NCBI RefSeq assembly: GCF_009650605.1
Contig: NZ_WAJT01000001.1
Location: forward strand, 2,329,936 to 2,393,935
Origin: Labrenzia sp. CE80
Lineage (GTDB): Bacteria; Pseudomonadota; Alphaproteobacteria; Rhizobiales; Stappiaceae
Reading direction: 5' to 3'
Length of the DNA stretch: 64,000 bases
The notes under the pieces are model-generated. The model ran no database searches. It was given only the letters and a program-made list of their open reading frames with translations, and was not told the DNA's origin. Shown in pieces: positions 1-8,881 of this stretch. Made by a program: the position numbers and the translations under genes. How positions within the stretch are numbered: the stretch's first letter is position 1; the number at the start of each line of letters is the position of its first letter.

Positions 1-68
1 GTTCCGGCTGCAAGTGCATTGCCGGCAAAAAGCACACTTGCGAGTACAATTCCTGTCCTTGTCTTCAT
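1..68 (-). CDS. Secreted protein, probable transporter substrate-binding protein (N-terminus only)
   Basis: Only the first 22 codons are in the window; the gene runs off the left edge. The peptide begins MKTRTGIVLASVLFAGNALA, a basic n-region, hydrophobic core and Ala-x-Ala-like cleavage site, so the product is exported by Sec. An AGAGGA Shine-Dalgarno lies 7 nt before the ATG. It follows the SDR gene on the same strand and is probably the last visible gene of the FAD-oxidoreductase operon. A periplasmic binding protein for the operon's substrate is an inference from context; no mature sequence is visible. Confidence 0.6.
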   Translation of the reverse strand, partial: MKTRTGIVLASVLFAGNALAAG

Positions 69-123
69 GTCTTTATCCTCTGGTCGGTTCAAGGTTTGAC
101 GCCCTTGAGGTTCACGTCGTTCC

Positions 124-837
124 CTAGAACGTGTCCTCGAGCCGGCAGTTCACCAGCATTTCCGCCATGGCCGCCGTATTCGGCAGGGCAATAGCCATAG
201 CAGTTATTTCTGCGAGATCTTGCGGATCGATCATCTCTTCCCGGCTCACCTTGGTGACATCGCCAGTAAGATCCGTTGCAACGAAGCTGGGGCAGACCGC
301 GGTCGCGCGCACTCCATGGTCCCAGCCAATGCGGCGCGTTCCATGCGTCAGCGCCATCAGCGCGTGTTTAGTCATGTTGTAGGCAATGTTCTCGTTGCGC
401 ACCCGCTTGCCGGACAGAGATGAGACGTTCACGATCCGCCCCGAGCCTGTCTCTCTCAAATGAGGCAGGCAAATGCGCGTTAGAAACAGCGGACCTTTTA
501 TGTTGATTGACCAAAGGGCATCGAGATCCGCTTCCTCACCGTCCTCGATGGTAAACGTGTTCGAGGTCCCCGCGTTGTTGACCAACCCGTCCAAACGGCC
601 GAACCTTTCCAGCGTCGCGCTCAGCCAAACCTCATGGGTTGAGCGATCGGCAGCATCGTAAGTTGCGGCGAGAAAGCGCTCTGTCGGAGCATCCTGAAAG
701 GCGACCTCAAGCGCTGTCGCAGAACGAGCGCCAGCGCTGACGTTGTAACCCTTTTCGAGCAGTACTTTTGCGATTGCCAAGCCAATGCCACGACTTGCGC
801 CTGAAATCATCACCGTTCTACCAAGAGGATCCAGCAC
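124..837 (-). CDS. SDR family NAD(P)-dependent oxidoreductase
   Basis: A 237-residue classical short-chain dehydrogenase/reductase, normal length for the family. The N-terminal Rossmann glycine motif GASRGIG is at residues 13-19, the NNAG motif near residue 87, the catalytic serine in NVSSLSG and the Tyr/Lys pair in YNMTK. It should oxidise a secondary alcohol or reduce a ketone in the cytoplasm; the substrate cannot be read. The start is GTG at 837, chosen because AAAGGA sits just upstream. It lies 12 nt after the FAD oxidoreductase gene and is probably in the same transcript, so it may act on a product of those enzymes. Confidence 0.88.
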   Translation of the reverse strand: MLDPLGRTVMISGASRGIGLAIAKVLLEKGYNVSAGARSATALEVAFQDAPTERFLAATYDAADRSTHEVWLSATLERFGRLDGLVNNAGTSNTFTIEDGEEADLDALWSINIKGPLFLTRICLPHLRETGSGRIVNVSSLSGKRVRNENIAYNMTKHALMALTHGTRRIGWDHGVRATAVCPSFVATDLTGDVTKVSREEMIDPQDLAEITAMAIALPNTAAMAEMLVNCRLEDTF

Positions 838-849
838 TGCGCGTTTCCT

Positions 850-2028
850 TTATCCGTGTAGGGTAAGCGGCACATCCGCCAGATCAGTTTGATTGAAGCG
901 ATCGAAGGAGAATGCGGCAAGGCAATGCTCCGGCTCTCTTCCAGCAAGGAGCTGAGCGGCGAGCGGGCCTGTGACTGGGCCTATGCCGAAGCCATGGCCA
1001 GAAAAACCTGCGGCCACCACCAAATTGGACAGTCCAGGCACCTTGTCGATGACAGGCAAGGCGTCCGGGGTTAGGTCCAAGGCTCCTGCCCAGATTTGCT
1101 CAATCTCAACTTCCGAGAAGGCAGGAAGCACATTTGCAACTTTTTCGATGGTCGCACGGACCGATCGGGCGCGAGGGTGAATGACTGGCATGTCGTTGCG
1201 ATGTTCGACTTGACCATCCCAGTCTTCTGCGCCGCTTGTCACCCGAAGACGACCTGAGACCTCCTGCCGCACAGCCAGATCTGCATTTGCGACACCAAGG
1301 ACTGGCTTAAGGATCGGCGCAATTGGTGCGCTGCGCAAAACTGTGACCATAGGGCGGCGCAATGGAATAGAAATTCCGAACGGATCGAGAAGGGTATTGA
1401 CCAGAATACCGGGCGCGGCGAGGACCGCTCCGCAGGACACTTTCCGCTTGTTCGTTTTAACAGCTACGAGCTGTCCTCCGAACGCTTCTAGTGACTTTAC
1501 ACCTTCGCCAAACGAAAATCGCACGCCCAGGGATTCGCAGCTCTTTGTATAACCTTCGGCGGTGGCGATCGGGTTCGCATGGCCATCGCTCGGACAAAAC
1601 GTTGCGGCCATGACAGAATTCGACAGAGGAGGTGCAATTTTACGGATATCTACCAGATCGGTCAGGTAGGAAATTGGCAGCCCTGCGTCTTCCTGTGTCC
1701 GACACATCTGCTTCAGGCTATCGGCTTCAGCCTCAGTCCGCGCAAGCCGAAGATTACCCTCCTGCCGGTATTCGGTGTCCTTGCCAAGTTTCGTGCTCAA
1801 GCCCGACCACTGTTTCACGGCCGACAAGGCTAGCGGTAGCTCCGCCAGGTCACGGCCCGATTGGCGCACCCCGGCAAGCGTCCAGCCCGAAGCCATGGCG
1901 GCTGGCCTGTAGGTCTCGATGACTTCGACAGAAACTCCAAATTCCGCAAGCTCAAGCGCCGCGGCAAGACCGGTTATACCGGCCCCGATTACGACCACAT
2001 CTGGAATCTGTTGCGAAATTGCGACCAT
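850..2028 (-). CDS. FAD-dependent oxidoreductase (DAO family)
   Basis: 392 residues. The N-terminal dinucleotide-binding motif GAGITGLAAALE at residues 16-27 and the C-terminal GFSGHGFGIGPVTG flavin-contact motif are those of the D-amino-acid oxidase/glycine oxidase/sarcosine oxidase fold. Such enzymes oxidise an amine or imino acid through FAD. It resembles its upstream neighbour in the N-terminal GRDLAELPLALSAVKQW stretch and the C-terminal motif, so the two look like tandem paralogues or subunits. The ATG at 2028 is 14 nt after the neighbour's stop, indicating an operon. Exact substrate unknown; opine, proline-like or N-methyl amino acid catabolism are all possible. Confidence 0.85.
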   Translation of the reverse strand: MVAISQQIPDVVVIGAGITGLAAALELAEFGVSVEVIETYRPAAMASGWTLAGVRQSGRDLAELPLALSAVKQWSGLSTKLGKDTEYRQEGNLRLARTEAEADSLKQMCRTQEDAGLPISYLTDLVDIRKIAPPLSNSVMAATFCPSDGHANPIATAEGYTKSCESLGVRFSFGEGVKSLEAFGGQLVAVKTNKRKVSCGAVLAAPGILVNTLLDPFGISIPLRRPMVTVLRSAPIAPILKPVLGVANADLAVRQEVSGRLRVTSGAEDWDGQVEHRNDMPVIHPRARSVRATIEKVANVLPAFSEVEIEQIWAGALDLTPDALPVIDKVPGLSNLVVAAGFSGHGFGIGPVTGPLAAQLLAGREPEHCLAAFSFDRFNQTDLADVPLTLHG

Positions 2029-2042
2029 GTAACTGCCTTTTC

Positions 2043-3320
2043 TCAGAAGCGTCCCATTGCGAAGGTTTTCGTATCCACGATGGGGGCCTGGCCCCTGATG
2101 TACTGGACGACGAGCTTTGCGACGCCAGGGCCGATGCCGAAACCATGGCCTGACAATCCTGTCGCAATAATCAGACCGGGCCAGTTCACCGGTTCGTCGA
2201 TTATCGGCACTTCATCTGGCATGACGTCGATCAGTCCACCCCAGGTTTCGACTATCTGAAGGCCTTGAAGACGCGGATGGAGCTCGATGGCTGAAGCCAG
2301 TGCCGAGTTCAACAGTTTCGGATCCGGCTTGGGGTCCATCACCCGTACCATTTCGAAAGGGGTGATCTGGTCCGGCTTCCACCGCTGGTGTCCCATCGGA
2401 CCGAAAAACTCCTTGCCGACGCGTATCTTCATCATGCGCCAGCTGTCCCAAAGGGTCGGCAAGAAGGTAGAAAAATGGCGGAAGGCTGCTGGAATTACCT
2501 GAAACTCGGCGTGGTTGCTGCGGGCGATGGTATATCCTCCGTCCTGCCGCCTGCGGAGAGACGCGTCTGTTGCACCGACCGCTCCGGCGACGACTTCAGG
2601 GGCGGCTGCGGTCCGCAAGACCGAGGATTTGACGGCGAGCTGAGGAATGAAGATACCGATGTTTTCCAAGAATGTGCGCGACCAGGCCCCGCCAGCCAGA
2701 ACGACCTTCTTGCACGCAATTTCGCCTTTTTCCGTGATAACAGAGCTGATCTGGCCCGCAGTGCGTTCAACAGAGCGAACAGCGCATTTTTCCAGTATCG
2801 TCGCGCCAACATCGACTGCATGGCGAGCCATGGCTGGCACCGCCTTTGAAGGTTCCGCAGAGGCATCAGATGCGGTGTGAAGGGCCCCTAGAAATTGCCT
2901 GTCATTGCGCTGGAGCAGGCGGTCGGTTTCCTGGGCTGACAACAGCACTGAGCCATGGTCGAAGTTTTCAACATCCCGCAACCAGCTTTCGTGTTTCTGC
3001 AACTCTTGTTCAGTTCGCGCGACATAGGTGATGCCACGGATGCCGTAACCAATGTCTTCGTCGAGCTTTGTGTCAATCTCGCGCCAGAGTTTGGCGCTCT
3101 CGATCATTAGCTGAAGTTCGCGGGCGTCGCGTCCTGCCTTACGGATCCAGCCCCAGTTTCTGGACGACTGTTCACCGGCGATCCGACCCTTCTCGCACAG
3201 AACCACAGGAACCCCCTGCTCTGCGAGAAACAATGCTGTGCAGACGCCAACAATACCACCACCTATGACGACGATTTCAGTCTGGCTGGGAAATTTCGGC
3301 TCTTGCGATACGGCGCTCAA
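2043..3320 (-). CDS. FAD-dependent oxidoreductase (DAO family), first gene of operon
   Basis: 425 residues with the FAD motif GGGIVGVCTALFLAEQG near residue 20, then SSRNWGWIRKAGRDARELQL, typical of the OrdL/DadA-like branch, and the C-terminal ATGLSGHGFGIGPG motif. It should be a cytoplasmic or membrane-associated flavoprotein oxidising an amine or imino acid. The open frame starts at TTG 3320 with a GGGGG stretch upstream; no ATG is available near this N-terminus. It is the promoter-proximal gene of the minus-strand operon and is divergent from the LysR gene, so LysR control is likely. The two FAD enzymes in tandem may form a hetero-oligomer, which the sequence alone does not show. Confidence 0.85.
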   Translation of the reverse strand: MSAVSQEPKFPSQTEIVVIGGGIVGVCTALFLAEQGVPVVLCEKGRIAGEQSSRNWGWIRKAGRDARELQLMIESAKLWREIDTKLDEDIGYGIRGITYVARTEQELQKHESWLRDVENFDHGSVLLSAQETDRLLQRNDRQFLGALHTASDASAEPSKAVPAMARHAVDVGATILEKCAVRSVERTAGQISSVITEKGEIACKKVVLAGGAWSRTFLENIGIFIPQLAVKSSVLRTAAAPEVVAGAVGATDASLRRRQDGGYTIARSNHAEFQVIPAAFRHFSTFLPTLWDSWRMMKIRVGKEFFGPMGHQRWKPDQITPFEMVRVMDPKPDPKLLNSALASAIELHPRLQGLQIVETWGGLIDVMPDEVPIIDEPVNWPGLIIATGLSGHGFGIGPGVAKLVVQYIRGQAPIVDTKTFAMGRF

Positions 3321-3370
3321 GATGGTGCCCCCGATATATCTACTCTTGCCAGAATGAGCGTTGGTTTCGT

Positions 3371-3390
3371 ATAAAACAAATAATGTTTAT
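3371..3390. promoter_or_regulatory. AT-rich inverted repeat between LysR gene and oxidoreductase operon
   Basis: ATAAA (3371-3375) and TTTAT (3386-3390) form an inverted repeat with a 10-nt spacer in the 103-nt divergent intergenic region. The place is right for a LysR operator controlling both directions, but the T-N11-A core is not clear, so this is tentative. Confidence 0.3.
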
Positions 3391-3423
3391 GTCGTTGAGT
3401 ATGCAAAAAACTTATGGTTATTC

Positions 3424-4320
3424 ATGCTTTCTCAGAGATCTCTTGAAGCCTTTCGGGCAGTTATGCGCACAGGCACCATGTCCGGTGCCGGGGATGAGCT
3501 TAGTGTTTCGCAACCTGCGGTTAGCCGCCTAATTCGTGAGCTTGAACTTCAACTGGATTTTCCGCTTTTTACGCGCCATGGCGGGCGTATCATTGCGACA
3601 CTGGAAGCGCATGAACTATGGGCGGAGGTTGAACGCAGTTTCACCGGGCTGTCCCAGATTGAACGCGCCGCAGGTCAGATCAAGCGCGGGTACCGCGCGA
3701 CACTGACTATCGCTGCGGCTCCCGCGTTCGCACAATCTGCCTTGCCAGCAGTTATTTCTGAGTTACTGCAACTAAGGCCGGAATTCCAAGCCGAATTCCT
3801 GTCCATGACGCCATTGCCGGTCGTGAGGCAAGTTGCGCTACGGCAGTGCCAAATTGGCTTTGGCATTCCCACACAGCACAAATTGGAGATCGATGTGGTT
3901 CGCACTGGCGGTATCCCCTACCGCTTCATCGCGCCAAAGGATCATCCGCTGGGTGCCCTGGATGTTGTCCGCATTCAGGATCTGTCAGATGTTGATTTTG
4001 TTGGCTTTGTCGATTCAACCACTACAGGCAGAGCCTTCGACCGGCACTTCGCCAAGATGAAGCGGCCTCCGGTGATAAAAATGAAAAGCTATCTATCCAA
4101 TATTATTTCGGCGCTCGTGCTGCGCGGCATCGGTGTTGGCATCGTCGACGCGTTTACAGCCGAAGATCATTTGAGAATGGGAGGTATTTCAAGGCCGTTA
4201 AACACAGACGACCGCTTTGAATATGCTATTATCAAGCCCAAAGGTGACAAGCTGAGCACTGAGGGGGTAGCCCTTGTTGATCTCTTTGCAGTCCATGCGG
4301 AGCGGGTGAGCGATACTTGA
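3424..4320 (+). CDS. LysR family transcriptional regulator
   Basis: 298 residues from ATG 3424. The winged helix-turn-helix occupies roughly residues 1-60 (FRAVMRTGTMSGAGDELSVS then QPAVSRLIRELE), followed by the periplasmic-binding-protein-like effector domain. The frame is open upstream to 3361, but that extension has no LysR similarity and starting at MLSQRSLEAF gives the normal family N-terminus. It is divergent from the two FAD oxidoreductases, SDR and exported protein, so it very probably regulates that operon in response to its substrate. Confidence 0.88.
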   Translation: MLSQRSLEAFRAVMRTGTMSGAGDELSVSQPAVSRLIRELELQLDFPLFTRHGGRIIATLEAHELWAEVERSFTGLSQIERAAGQIKRGYRATLTIAAAPAFAQSALPAVISELLQLRPEFQAEFLSMTPLPVVRQVALRQCQIGFGIPTQHKLEIDVVRTGGIPYRFIAPKDHPLGALDVVRIQDLSDVDFVGFVDSTTTGRAFDRHFAKMKRPPVIKMKSYLSNIISALVLRGIGVGIVDAFTAEDHLRMGGISRPLNTDDRFEYAIIKPKGDKLSTEGVALVDLFAVHAERVSDT

Positions 4321-4826
4321 ATTGCCCCCGCCTATTCGGGCCCTTGTCTAGGGACTAGCCAGCTTTTTGGGAAAGATACAAAGATGGCAAAGTGACGGGC
4401 CCATGGGAAACCCACAACAAACTCAATAAAGCGGAAAGCTGTGAAAGGCTTTGCCGATCAATCAGGCCTTATCCATTTCCGTTTTCGCGGCATCAGATGC
4501 TGATTGCTTGCTCGAAACCGGGACCGGAGGACCCGAGTGCTCCAGCGCAGACGCATCATTCGAGTTTGGAACCAGTCTGTCTGAAAGGCGACCAAGAGGA
4601 CCGCGGTGCAGCCAAAACCAATTTGGGAAAAGTAGGTCGATAGACCCGACAGCGTGCTTCTCAAATAAGCCGGAATTCCACTACCAAGTTCCAGATGCTC
4701 GCGTTCAATGATGCTGACAGAAATCTATTCCAGTACCCGCCTATCTTACAATCGCAGGCGCAAACTAAAAAATGAGCTGAAGTAGAATCCTTCAGTAACA
4801 ACCGCCACGCGCTTCTGTGTTTTTTA
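4321..4826. other. 506-nt gap without a recognisable gene
   Basis: The stretch between the convergent LysR and TRAP large-permease genes holds only short frames on both strands that match nothing I recognise and have no good ribosome-binding sites. No clear terminator hairpin with a T-run was found. It may contain 3' untranslated sequence or a decayed gene. Confidence 0.5.
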
Positions 4827-6128
4827 TTAAAGACGTCCGGGTAACAGCAGAACGATCGCCGGAAAGGCAATTAGAATAGCGAGGCGGACAATATCCGCAA
4901 AGATGAACGGGACGACCCCGACCATGATCTTGCGAAGCGGCAGCTCGATGGCAACTGACTTCACCATAAAGAGGTTCATCCCGACAGGCGGCGAAATCAG
5001 ACCGAGCTCCACGGTCACCACGGCGATAATGCCGAACCACACTGGGTCAAAGCCACTTTCCATGATGACAGGAAAGAAGATCGGAACGGTCAGCAAGATC
5101 ATTGCCAAGCTTTCCATGAAGCAGCCCAACACCACATAGAACACCATTATTGCGATCAGTACTTGCCAAGGCCCAAGCCCCATGTCTCGCATCAAATCGA
5201 CCATGGCAAATGACACTTGTGATGTAGAAATCAGGAAGCCCAATACCTCCGCACCAATGAGGATAAAGAAAATGGTCGCAGTGGTTTCGACGGTCGCACG
5301 CAACGCCTGAAGGAAACCTGTCCACCGCATCCCCTTCCACAACGCATAGATCAAGGCAAAGGCAGCACCAGCACCGCCCGCCTCGGTCGGTGTAAAGAGA
5401 CCACCATAGAGCCCACCCATAACAAGTCCGAAGAGGCAAAAGGCGGGCGCGAACAGCCGAGCACATTCAAACCATCCAGCCAGACCAGAAGAGGTTTCCA
5501 GGTCTTCCTGCTGCGTGCTCGTCCAGAACCGCGCCATAATAAAAACGGTGATCACATAAAGCACATATCCAAGCACTCCCGGAAGAATGCCGGCGAGGAA
5601 CATCTCGCCGACCGATTGCTCGGTGATCAACGCATAAAGCAATAGTGCTATTGAAGGCGGGATCATAATGCCGAGCGTCCCGCCTGCCGCAAGAGATCCA
5701 GCAGCAAGGCGCGTATCGTAACCGCGCTTCAGCATCTCCGGATAGGCGACCTTTGTCATAGTGGAAGCAGTGGCAAGGGACGAGCCGGACACGGTGGAAA
5801 AGACCGCACTTGCAGTTACACCTGCCACCCCAAGACCGCCAGGTTGCCCGCGAGTGAGGCGTTCGGCACCACGGAAGAGATTGGATGCCATACCGGATTG
5901 GGAAATAAGGTTTCCCATGAGCATGAACAACGGCACGAGGGTAAAGGAGTAGCTGGATGCTGTCTCGAAGGCAGCCGTCTGCAGCACTGAAAGAGCCGCC
6001 TCGAAGCCGACGATCATGCCGAAACCACCAACACCCACCAGAGCCATGGCAAGCCCGACTGGCGCGCCGATCAGAACAGTCAGGAACAACAGGCAGATGG
6101 AGATCAGACCGATAGTCAAAGGCTCCAT
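4827..6128 (-). CDS. dctM: TRAP transporter large permease (DctM family)
   Basis: 433 residues and about a dozen hydrophobic segments, the usual size of the 12-TM ion-coupled TRAP permease. Conserved motifs include MLMGNLISQSGMASNLFRGA, TASAVFSTVSGSSLATASTM, PPSIALLLYA and ISPPVGMNLFMV. It moves the binding-protein-delivered solute across the inner membrane using a cation gradient. The start is the ATG at 6128, which overlaps the small-permease stop as TAATG; a longer frame to 6230 only reads antisense to no gene and duplicates small-permease DNA. Third gene of a dctP-dctQ-dctM operon. Confidence 0.92.
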   Translation of the reverse strand: MEPLTIGLISICLLFLTVLIGAPVGLAMALVGVGGFGMIVGFEAALSVLQTAAFETASSYSFTLVPLFMLMGNLISQSGMASNLFRGAERLTRGQPGGLGVAGVTASAVFSTVSGSSLATASTMTKVAYPEMLKRGYDTRLAAGSLAAGGTLGIMIPPSIALLLYALITEQSVGEMFLAGILPGVLGYVLYVITVFIMARFWTSTQQEDLETSSGLAGWFECARLFAPAFCLFGLVMGGLYGGLFTPTEAGGAGAAFALIYALWKGMRWTGFLQALRATVETTATIFFILIGAEVLGFLISTSQVSFAMVDLMRDMGLGPWQVLIAIMVFYVVLGCFMESLAMILLTVPIFFPVIMESGFDPVWFGIIAVVTVELGLISPPVGMNLFMVKSVAIELPLRKIMVGVVPFIFADIVRLAILIAFPAIVLLLPGRL

Positions 6129-6658
6129 TACACCGACTCCGGCTTGATAACGGCCGGATTGACGGCGATGGCGCAAGACACCACGGCAAATGCAACGCAT
6201 TCCATCGTAATGATCAAATAGGGTATCCAAAGCGGGACTGCCCAGTCCTGCGTCACTTCTCCACGTTCAAAAGTCTCCGCGACCTGACCAGTGAAAAGCC
6301 AGGCAAGGGCGGCGGCAAACAGGAAGAGAACGAGATACCAGAAGCGGTCAAGTGCTTCGCTCAGACCTTTCGGCATCATCCCGGTCAGAACATCGACCCG
6401 GATCAGCCCTTTTTCGAGCGCAGCAGGCAAGGAAGCAAAAACGGCTATCAGCAAGGCATAGCTGGCCAATTCTATTGCACCCGGAATCATGAGATTTATT
6501 TGCGTTCCCGAGACATCAAAAACTGCCCGCATGAGAATGTTGACCGCGACCACAATAAAGAGACTTAGAATGGCAGTGATAGCAATGACTTCGCACCCGC
6601 GTGAGGTGACATTCGCCACCTGTGATGTCAGGCTGGATTGGTGTGCCGAATTGCTCAT
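6128..6658 (-). CDS. dctQ: TRAP transporter small permease (DctQ family)
   Basis: 176 residues with four predicted membrane helices, consistent with DctQ, the small subunit that joins the large permease. The start is the ATG at 6658 giving MSNSAHQSS, preceded by GGGGCGG; the longer frame to 6733 would include the intergenic hairpin. It overlaps dctM by one base in TAATG, so the permease subunits are translationally coupled. Between this gene and dctP is a stable hairpin that probably lowers permease expression relative to the binding protein. Confidence 0.88.
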   Translation of the reverse strand: MSNSAHQSSLTSQVANVTSRGCEVIAITAILSLFIVVAVNILMRAVFDVSGTQINLMIPGAIELASYALLIAVFASLPAALEKGLIRVDVLTGMMPKGLSEALDRFWYLVLFLFAAALAWLFTGQVAETFERGEVTQDWAVPLWIPYLIITMECVAFAVVSCAIAVNPAVIKPESV

Positions 6659-6690
6659 CTGCCGCCCCGTGTATTCCAAGTTAAAATTTA

Positions 6691-6721
6691 CGGGAGCCCG
6701 ACGCTGATCGCCGGACTCCCG
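6691..6721 (-). terminator. Intercistronic hairpin between dctP and dctQ
   Basis: CGGGAG (6691-6696) pairs with CTCCCG (6716-6721); after one C-A mismatch three further pairs extend the stem, leaving an 11-nt loop. It lies in the 85 nt between the binding protein and the permeases and has no long U-run, so partial attenuation or 3' end protection of the dctP message is more likely than full termination. Confidence 0.6.
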
Positions 6722-6743
6722 CCTCTCGTTCAAATTACAGAGA

Positions 6744-7757
6744 TCAGTTCAGCTCTGTCTGGCAATCGCTGACGTAACCCTTGATCGCTTGATAGGTTTC
6801 GGTGCCTGGCAGGCCCTTTCCGTCAAGTTCGCTCAGATAGATTGCCTTGGCACGGTCAGCAGCAGCCTGCCACTCGGACATTTCCGCTTCCGGAATCTCG
6901 AAGATTTCAGAGCTGGCTTCAAGAGATTTGATCGCCGCCGCATCCGCTTCGTCGTAGCCCTTGCCGGCGATCAGAGACCACTTCATGCCAGAATTGGCAT
7001 CAATGGCTGCCTTTTCCTTTTCCGACAGGGCTTCGTACTTGCGTTTGTTCATTGTAGTGACAAAAGCAAGCGAATAAAAACCAAAGTCGGTGTGGTATTT
7101 GGTCAGTTCCGCAAGGCGGAATGCTTCTACCGACTCCCAGGTGAGCATGTAACCATCAATTACACCGCGCTCGAGGTTCTCATAAATTGCCGGGGCAGGA
7201 AGTCCCACAGGCTCAGCGCCCAGTTCTCCAAGAAGAGTGCCGATTACCGCGGTGGGGCGGCGTAGCTTCATCCCCTTCAAATCTGAGAGTGCTTTGACCG
7301 GTTTGTCGCCCATGTGGAGCTGGCCGGGGCCATGGGTGTGAACAAAGAGCACATGAGTATCCTTGTACTCTTCGTCGAGAGCACCGGAATCATAGAGCTT
7401 CTGGAAAGCGCAAGACCCAACTTCAGCGCGTTTGAACAGGCCCGGCAGTTCCATGATCTGGCTCAGTGGGAAGCGGCCGGCGGTGTAACCTTGGACAGTC
7501 CAGGCGATGTCCGCAACGCCGTTCTTGGCGTTGTCATAACCGGCAGGTGCTTTGCCGAGCGTCTGAGCTGGAAAGATCTTCACGTCCAGCTCGCCGTCAG
7601 ACGCCTCATCGACCGCATCGGCCCAGGCTTCAAACATGGTGCTCTGCTGCCAGCTCTGCGCCGGCATGAAGTGAGCATAGCGAATGGTTTCGGCCTGGGA
7701 CGTTGTAGTGGTCAGACCGAGGGCTAGGAGAGTTGCAGACAGGAGTTTGGATTTCAT
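6744..7757 (-). CDS. dctP: TRAP transporter substrate-binding protein (DctP family)
   Basis: 337 residues, start MKSKLLSATLLALGLTTTTS with a Sec signal peptide cleaved after SQA. Family features include RYAHFMPAQSWQQ, KIFPAQTLGKAPAGYDNAKN, MKLRRPTAVIGTLLGELGAE and the GVIDGYMLTWESV segment; the Arg pair in LRRPT is where TRAP binding proteins contact an organic-acid carboxylate. Periplasmic. It is the first gene of the transporter operon and follows an IclR gene; a perfect 15-bp palindrome lies 41 nt before its start. Substrate unknown; an aromatic or other organic acid would fit the adjacent oxygenase genes. Confidence 0.92.
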   Translation of the reverse strand: MKSKLLSATLLALGLTTTTSQAETIRYAHFMPAQSWQQSTMFEAWADAVDEASDGELDVKIFPAQTLGKAPAGYDNAKNGVADIAWTVQGYTAGRFPLSQIMELPGLFKRAEVGSCAFQKLYDSGALDEEYKDTHVLFVHTHGPGQLHMGDKPVKALSDLKGMKLRRPTAVIGTLLGELGAEPVGLPAPAIYENLERGVIDGYMLTWESVEAFRLAELTKYHTDFGFYSLAFVTTMNKRKYEALSEKEKAAIDANSGMKWSLIAGKGYDEADAAAIKSLEASSEIFEIPEAEMSEWQAAADRAKAIYLSELDGKGLPGTETYQAIKGYVSDCQTELN

Positions 7758-7797
7758 GGAAGGATCCCCGCTTGGCGATAGCTAGCTGCATCAAATT

Positions 7798-7812
7798 GTG
7801 CGATTATCGCAC
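7798..7812. promoter_or_regulatory. Perfect 15-bp palindrome upstream of dctP, candidate IclR operator
   Basis: GTGCGAT (7798-7804), T, ATCGCAC (7806-7812): seven-base arms around a single base. It lies in the 172-nt interval between the IclR gene and dctP, in the expected dctP promoter. IclR-type sites are often palindromes of about this size, so control by the adjacent regulator is a reasonable inference. Confidence 0.5.
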
Positions 7813-7929
7813 TAAATATTTTTTATACATCAATTGTTACTGCAGAGACCTACACTGTCAAACAAAACCTTTATGCAAATGCCGCAGTTATGGGCAGGGT
7901 GCATTTTAGGGCACTTGCACAGCAATTGA

Positions 7930-8709
7930 TCAAAGAAGTTCCGCGACCACCTTCGCGCATTCCCGCAGCGTTTCGATGATATTCTGTCGAACTTTAGGAT
8001 CCTCAAACCGGGAAGCATCTCCGGAGACCCCAATCGCACTGGGTTCGGCGTTGTCTGGACGAACGGGAACTGCAACCGCGGCGACACCCGCCTCGAATTC
8101 GCCGACCACATATGCGTATCCCCGCTGCGCAGTCGCAGTTATATCCGCCGCAATTGCATCCCGGTCCATGTTTGTAGCGTTTGTGAATGGTGCGAGCGGC
8201 GCTGTCGCGATAAGCTTTTCGGCCTCACCGGCGGGATAACCCGCGACCAAGGCTCTGCCAATCGCACTGCTCAACAAGGACAATTTTGAGCCGACGGTAA
8301 AGCCAATGCTTACGGAATTAGCCCTCGCCCCCGCATGAGCCACATAGACCGCCTGATCACCATCCACCATAGCCATGGAGATCGGCTCAGAGATCTGGTT
8401 GGAGAAACTGCGGATTACGGGCTCGATAGTCTTGCCAAACTGACGTCCCTGCAGGAAGCCACCCGCCAGAACCAGAATACGAGGCGTCAATGAGAATACC
8501 CGGTCTTCCTGCTTCACATAGCCCAGATGCACCAGGGTCAGCACGAGCCGCCTTGTCGTGGCTCGGTCCAGCCCGGTCGTCCTTGCGATTTGTGGCAAAG
8601 TCAAATGGGTCGAGGATGTATCAAAGGCCTTTAGTACACTCATACCCTTGGCAAAGGTCAGCGATATGTCACGATCCTGAATCTTGCGCTCCATGTCGTT
8701 GGCCGTCAT
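7930..8709 (-). CDS. IclR family transcriptional regulator
   Basis: 259 residues from ATG 8709, preceded by a GGGGGAG ribosome-binding site. The N-terminal winged HTH (about residues 15-75) includes GMSVLKAFDTSSTHLTLPQI and TTGLDRATTRRLVLTLVHLG; the C-terminal half is the GAF-like effector domain with SIGFTVGSKLSLLSSAIGRA and GYAYVVGEFEAGVAAVAVPV. The frame stays open to 8937, but that extension carries no family sequence. It lies between the oxygenase genes and the TRAP operon on the same strand, so it may control both; aromatic-acid degradation is a common IclR target. Confidence 0.9.
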   Translation of the reverse strand: MTANDMERKIQDRDISLTFAKGMSVLKAFDTSSTHLTLPQIARTTGLDRATTRRLVLTLVHLGYVKQEDRVFSLTPRILVLAGGFLQGRQFGKTIEPVIRSFSNQISEPISMAMVDGDQAVYVAHAGARANSVSIGFTVGSKLSLLSSAIGRALVAGYPAGEAEKLIATAPLAPFTNATNMDRDAIAADITATAQRGYAYVVGEFEAGVAAVAVPVRPDNAEPSAIGVSGDASRFEDPKVRQNIIETLRECAKVVAELL

Positions 8710-8881
8710 TTTAGCTCCCCCGCGCGGAGGGCCGATGAAGCATTCAACCACCGCTCTGCCTGTTTCTGCGTTTTCAATTTTACGTATCTCTGAATAATCA
8801 CGATTTGCGCGACTATAAATCGAACGGTCTATAAAAACGCAAGAAAACGGCATGGCTAGTCGACCGACGGGTTGAACGTGG

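Noticed and set aside
4392..4711. Short plus-strand frames after the LysR gene
   Set aside because: Overlapping frames of low complexity without ribosome-binding sites or similarity; nothing separates them from random open frames.
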